NCBI RefSeq assembly: GCF_002259405.1
Contig: NZ_NPFW01000007.1
Location: 434,001 to 498,000 of the forward strand
Source of the DNA: Rhodococcus sp. 14-2483-1-2
Lineage (GTDB): Bacteria; Actinomycetota; Actinomycetes; Mycobacteriales; Mycobacteriaceae
Reading direction: 5' to 3'
Length of the DNA: 64,000 nt
The position numbers were made by a program, and so were the translations under genes. The notes below the pieces were generated by a model. The model saw only the letters and a list, made by a program, of their open reading frames with translations. It was not told where the DNA came from and did not search any database. This document shows, piece by piece, positions 60,463 to 64,000 of this stretch (positions are counted from its first letter, which is position 1; each line of letters starts with the position of its first letter).

Positions 60463-61314
60463 ATGCGATCACTGATAACAATTGTCGCGGTCACCTTGAC
60501 GACGATGGCCGTGGCCGTCTCGTCGGCGACCGCAGCCCCGTCACTGGCCGCACCCCCGAGAACCCAAGGCGGAGCAGGAACCCTTCTGTGGGAAGATCAA
60601 TTCAACGGGTACGGCGGACCCGACCCCGCCAAGTGGGGCTTTCAGACCGGCCGCTGGGGCGCGAGTTCCGGTGAACAGCAGTACTATACGGATTCCTGGA
60701 ACAACGCCAACCAGTTCAACGGCTCCTTGAACATCACCGCGCGGCGGGAGAATCCACCGGACCGCAAGCGGGCACCGTACAACTTCACCAGCGCCCGCGT
60801 GGTCAGCATGGGCAAGCAGTCGGTGACGCCGCCGGTACGCATCGAAGCATCGATCAAGATGCCGAGCGCCCGAGGCCTGCTGCCCGCATTCTGGACCCTC
60901 GGCCTACAACCCGGTGGCGAATATTCATGGCCCAGCCAAGGGGAAGTCGACATCGTCGAAATTCCCGGACTGTACGGACCGTCATTCAATTTGCACGGAC
61001 CTTCGAAGTGGAACTCCAATCAAGATGTGAAGACCGGCGGAAGCATGAATCCGGTCGACAACGGGTTCCACACCTACCGAATCGACTGGCTACCGAACAG
61101 CATCACCTGGTTCGTCGACGGAGTCGCTCGGTTCTCCCTGACTCAGGCCCAGTACGAGGCAAAAGGCGGCAATTGGAAGGCCTTCTCGGGCACCTGGCCG
61201 CATTACATCCTCTTCAACGTCGCCGTGGGCAACAACTGGGTCGGCAAGACATTGAACAGCACACCGTATCCGCAGACGATGAGTGTCGACTGGCTGCGCG
61301 TGAGTCGCCTCTGA
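60463..61314 (+). CDS. Secreted glycoside hydrolase family 16 (endo-beta-glucanase-like)
   Basis: 283 residues. Sec signal peptide MRSLITIVAVTLTTMAVAVS with cleavage probably near ATAAP (residue ~25). GH16 catalytic motif GEVDIVEIPG provides the nucleophile and acid/base Glu in the ExDxxE pattern, with the Asp between. Other landmarks: LWEDQFNG at the start, NFTSARVVS, and FHTYRIDWLPNSITWFVDGV. Members cut beta-1,3 or mixed-linkage glucans such as laminarin. A strong terminator follows. Confidence 0.95.
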   Translation: MRSLITIVAVTLTTMAVAVSSATAAPSLAAPPRTQGGAGTLLWEDQFNGYGGPDPAKWGFQTGRWGASSGEQQYYTDSWNNANQFNGSLNITARRENPPDRKRAPYNFTSARVVSMGKQSVTPPVRIEASIKMPSARGLLPAFWTLGLQPGGEYSWPSQGEVDIVEIPGLYGPSFNLHGPSKWNSNQDVKTGGSMNPVDNGFHTYRIDWLPNSITWFVDGVARFSLTQAQYEAKGGNWKAFSGTWPHYILFNVAVGNNWVGKTLNSTPYPQTMSVDWLRVSRL

Positions 61315-61341
61315 CCTGCAGAGCAGCAACTGCTGTCCATA

Positions 61342-61370
61342 CGGGGCCCAGCCACTACGGCTGGGCCCCG
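61342..61370. terminator. Rho-independent-like hairpin after the GH16 gene
   Basis: A 12-bp perfect stem CGGGGCCCAGCC / GGCTGGGCCCCG with a 5-base loop (ACTAC), 27 bases after the stop. No T-run, as usual in high-GC bacteria. Confidence 0.85.
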
Positions 61371-61482
61371 AGCGGTGTGCGCATCCGGCACGGATTCGAC
61401 GACAGAACAATTCTTGTGACTTTTATCAGCTCCGACCTCTTTTCATAGGGACATTCCACAGTTCGAGGAATATCGTCGATCC

Positions 61483-62439
61483 ATGCGCGGACCACGGCGG
61501 AGTCTGATCACCCTCGTAATCGCCGCTGCCGCTGCACTGCTCGCGCCCTCCGCACACGCGGGGCCGGTGATGCCCATCGCCGCGGCCCCCGAGCAACCCG
61601 ATCACGCAGATGCCATTCGCTACGCGGCATCCAATCGCGACGCCGCCCCGCCCGGAGCCAACGACATGAGCTGCAAGCCCACCGCAGCCCACCCGAATCC
61701 CGTCGTCCTGGTGCACGGCACCGACGCCACCGCGTACTCGGACTGGGCCGGCTTCGCACCGATTCTGAAAGCAGCCGGATTCTGCGTCTTCGCCATCAAC
61801 TACGGCACGTCACCGGACGGCAAATCCAACGGCTACGGCGTCATCGAAGACAGTGCAGCACAACTGAAGGCGATGACGTTGTCGATACTCCGGGCGACCG
61901 GCGCCGCCGCAGTCGACGTGGTCGGGTACTCGCAAGGTGCCGCGGTCGCTCGGTACTTCGTCAACAGGCTCGGCGGTGCCTACGTGGTCGATCGCTGGGT
62001 GGGGATCGCATCGCCGACCTACGGCGGCACCATGTACGGAGTGTCACCCGTCGTGCAGGCGGTGCCGGGTGCAACCGGTGTCCTGGCAAGCGAATTCGGC
62101 CCGGGTCTGGCCCAGCTGATGGCCGGATCCGACTTCCTCGACCGACTCAATGCAGGCGGCGACACCGTGCCAGGGGTCGAGTACACGTCCATCGCAACCA
62201 GGGTCGACGAGGTCATTCAGCCGTACACCAATGCGCTGCTTCGGGATCCGCGAGCGCACAACATCGTGGTGCAGGACGTGTGCCCCGATACCGAGGTAGC
62301 GCACTTCACGTTCACCTACGATCCCACCGCGCTGCGGCTGGCGCTCAACGCTCTGGACCCGGCGAACGCGCGTCCCCCGACCTGCGTACCGGTGCCGCTG
62401 GGAGCCGGAATCCTCGACGTCGTCCTCGCCAGCCACTGA
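61483..62439 (+). CDS. Secreted lipase (class 2 / LipA-like alpha/beta hydrolase)
   Basis: 318 residues. Signal peptide (RRSLITLVIAAAAALLAPSA, cleavage near AHAGP). Catalytic landmarks: VVLVHGTDATAYSDWAGFAP (oxyanion), nucleophile elbow VVGYSQGAAVARYFV, Asp probably in SIATRVDEVIQP, and His in VAHFTFTYDP. Cys residues (DMSCKP, FCVFA, DVCPDT, PTCVP) suggest disulfides in an exported protein. Typical of short-to-medium-chain triacylglycerol lipases. It converges with the regulator at 62444 (4-base gap). Confidence 0.92.
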   Translation: MRGPRRSLITLVIAAAAALLAPSAHAGPVMPIAAAPEQPDHADAIRYAASNRDAAPPGANDMSCKPTAAHPNPVVLVHGTDATAYSDWAGFAPILKAAGFCVFAINYGTSPDGKSNGYGVIEDSAAQLKAMTLSILRATGAAAVDVVGYSQGAAVARYFVNRLGGAYVVDRWVGIASPTYGGTMYGVSPVVQAVPGATGVLASEFGPGLAQLMAGSDFLDRLNAGGDTVPGVEYTSIATRVDEVIQPYTNALLRDPRAHNIVVQDVCPDTEVAHFTFTYDPTALRLALNALDPANARPPTCVPVPLGAGILDVVLASH

Positions 62440-62443
62440 CCCT

Positions 62444-63631
62444 TCAGGTCAGGAGCTGATACGCCCTGAGCCCGACGTAGAGTTCCGCGGCCTGAACCGG
62501 ATCACGAAAGTCGCGACCGGTGAGCTCGGCAATTCGACGCAGCCGATACAACACCGTATTGCGGTGGTAGTGCAGCGATTCGGCGGCATCACGGGTGGAA
62601 CCGCCACACGAGAACCAAGCGTCCAGCGTGTCCAGCAGGCTCTGCCGTTCGGCTCGCGGCAACGCCAGCAGATCACCGAGTATCTGACGTGAGGCGATCC
62701 GGCCCGATTTCGGATCGCGGACCAGCAGGAGCGGTACCGGCACGGAGTCGTAGCGCACCGGTGTGGACGGTGCGGCCTGGCTCGAGGTGCACGACCTCGC
62801 CAGCCGGGCCTGGCCCACGGCGTCGCCGATACCCGACGGGGACCGGAAGACCGAACTCACCCCCACCCGTCCCGGACACAGCTCGCTGAGGGTGACCAAC
62901 GCCGAATCGATCTCCGATTCCGTTGCGGCACAGATCAGCCCGACGCTACCGTCCACCTCGGCGTCCCACACCGATTCGGCACCCGCGGTACGGAGGCGAG
63001 AGATCAACTTGTCGATCCCCACCGCTGCGGTCAACGGCTCCTGCGAGACCACCGCGAAGTAGCCGTGGTCGGGAATGCGAAACGTTCGCAACGCGTCGGC
63101 GGCCGCAGTCGGATTGGCACCGTGATCGGCGAAGAGCACCCGGATGAGGCGGCCACGGGCCTCGGCGCTCTCGCGGGCACGCATGTCCGCGCTCTCTCGA
63201 TAGGCTTCGGCTGCCTCGTCGGAGTACACGTCGACCAGCGCCCAGACCTGGGCGGCCATGTCCAGCAGCGCATGACTGGCCCGGCCGTCCGAACGTTCCA
63301 TCAACTCGTCCCAGACCAACCTGCCGCCCAGCCTGAAAGCATGCAGCAGGGCAGCCAGCGGTACCCCCTGCTCGGCTTTGAGTCGGCCCGCGTCCCGCGC
63401 CGACTCGAGTCGCATGGGAGCACGACCGGACAGCTTGCCCAACATCGACGCCAGATTGCTCCGCGACGCCTCGTAGAGCTGCTCGGTGGTGAGCAGCGTC
63501 GATTCGAGGTAGGCGTGCTCGGCCCCCAGGATCCGTCGCACCAGTTCCGTCGCCAGGTCGTCGACGCCGTCGAGCATCGTCGCGGCCAGATCGGTCGGCG
63601 ACGGATGCACATCGAACTTGGTCGCGGTCAT
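62444..63631 (-). CDS. PucR/CdaR-type helix-turn-helix regulator
   Basis: 395 residues. Helical N-terminal sensor region ([40 protein letters not shown], a RsbRD-like feature), a central region with a degenerate GGDEF-like fold, and a C-terminal Puc[24 protein letters not shown], then [20 protein letters not shown]. It is divergent from the aldehyde-dehydrogenase-like gene across ~165 bases and probably controls it. Confidence 0.87.
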   Translation of the reverse strand: MTATKFDVHPSPTDLAATMLDGVDDLATELVRRILGAEHAYLESTLLTTEQLYEASRSNLASMLGKLSGRAPMRLESARDAGRLKAEQGVPLAALLHAFRLGGRLVWDELMERSDGRASHALLDMAAQVWALVDVYSDEAAEAYRESADMRARESAEARGRLIRVLFADHGANPTAAADALRTFRIPDHGYFAVVSQEPLTAAVGIDKLISRLRTAGAESVWDAEVDGSVGLICAATESEIDSALVTLSELCPGRVGVSSVFRSPSGIGDAVGQARLARSCTSSQAAPSTPVRYDSVPVPLLLVRDPKSGRIASRQILGDLLALPRAERQSLLDTLDAWFSCGGSTRDAAESLHYHRNTVLYRLRRIAELTGRDFRDPVQAAELYVGLRAYQLLT

Positions 63632-63796
63632 GGCAGAACTCTAGCCTCACCCGTGTAAGCCACACCACAGCCACATTGTGCGACGGCACAAACCGTCGCA
63701 TCCGATTGAGGCCCGTGGCCCATAGCGTGAGGCGACCGAGTGCGACCACAATCACAGTGGAAGCCGTGTACCCGAACGACGAGTGGAGCCGAGAAG

Positions 63797-64000
63797 TTGA
63801 CCAGCGACGTGACCCCACACCTGCAATCCGTACCGAAGACGGGACCCACCGAGGCAGTCGACTCGGCACTCGCCGATCTGGTCGAGGGAGAGAAGAACTG
63901 GGGACGTCTCACCCTGGCCGAGCGGCGGGCCATCCTCGAACGCGTGCATGCGCTGACCACAGCTCACGCGCAGGAGTGGGTGACGGCGGCAGCGTCGATC
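63797..64000 (+). CDS. Probable aldehyde dehydrogenase, N-terminal part only
   Basis: From a TTG at 63797 (GGAG 8 bases upstream; an in-frame GTG at 63809 is an alternative) the frame stays open to the window edge, giving 68 residues. The stretch TEAVDSALADLVEGEKNWGR and LTLAERRAILERVHALTTAH followed by AQEWVTAAAS resembles the N-terminal helices of long aldehyde dehydrogenases. No catalytic residue is inside the window, so the call is tentative. It is divergent from the PucR-type regulator. Confidence 0.6.
   Translation, partial: MTSDVTPHLQSVPKTGPTEAVDSALADLVEGEKNWGRLTLAERRAILERVHALTTAHAQEWVTAAASI

Overview
The window is high-GC DNA with dense, mostly short-spaced genes, frequent GTG starts and many 4-base ATGA/GTGA stop-start overlaps. 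A fused HadA/HadB-type dehydratase, an Mce-family protein, several cytochromes P450, many TetR regulators and an Rv1355c/Rv1354c-like pair point to a mycolic-acid actinobacterium, most likely Rhodococcus or a close relative. This is an inference from gene content; no marker gene in the window fixes the species.

Layout. 1-4600: an RpiR/SIS regulator divergent from a tripartite tricarboxylate transporter (TctB-TctA-TctC) and an RraA-type aldolase. 4609-10370: an EAL protein, a secreted lipase, a cholesterol-oxidase-like GMC flavoprotein, a TetR regulator and a type-B carboxylesterase. 10378-18209: two related P450s, one coupled to a lone Mce protein and one in a P450-ferredoxin-reductase operon, with PucR-type and TetR regulators; twin 14-bp palindromes lie in front of the second P450. 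18220-19861: small proteins and an acyltransferase.

19871-32412: a catabolic region for an aromatic or alicyclic ring. It holds an NmrA-like reductase, an alpha/beta hydrolase, an FAD monooxygenase, an FAH-family hydrolase, an extradiol-dioxygenase-like VOC protein, a 2-oxo-acid dehydrogenase E1/E2 pair, an SRPBCC protein and an acyl-CoA-dehydrogenase-like monooxygenase. Two TetR regulators share the same recognition-helix core. Three promoter regions each carry a pair of 15-bp TTGACnnnnnGTCAA-type operators, which suggests one regulon.

32423-38295: a TspO-like membrane protein, a TetR gene divergent from an Lcp/MpaB-type haem oxygenase, a lipoprotein lipase, an epoxide-hydrolase-like enzyme and an M20 peptidase. 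38256-46487: a LacI regulator facing an eight-gene operon (BtpA-like, PfkB kinase, ribose-type ABC importer, phosphotriesterase-like, glutamine-amidotransferase-like, TenA-like) that looks like import and breakdown of an unidentified glycoside or riboside. 46488-47476: a CGNR-domain gene remnant, a VOC protein and two copies of a long intergenic repeat.

47477-55106 (minus strand): a fused HadA/HadB dehydratase, three actin-fold (Hsp70-like) proteins with an ANTAR and a CYTH-CHAD protein between them, and dCTP deaminase. 55247-59985: a GNAT-like acyltransferase, an E1/ThiF-nitroreductase fusion (Rv1355c family) and a GAF-GGDEF-EAL protein. 60018-64000: tRNA-Gly(CCC) with a 35-bp tandem repeat starting at its 3' end, a secreted GH16 glycosidase, a secreted lipase, a PucR-type regulator and the beginning of a probable aldehyde dehydrogenase.
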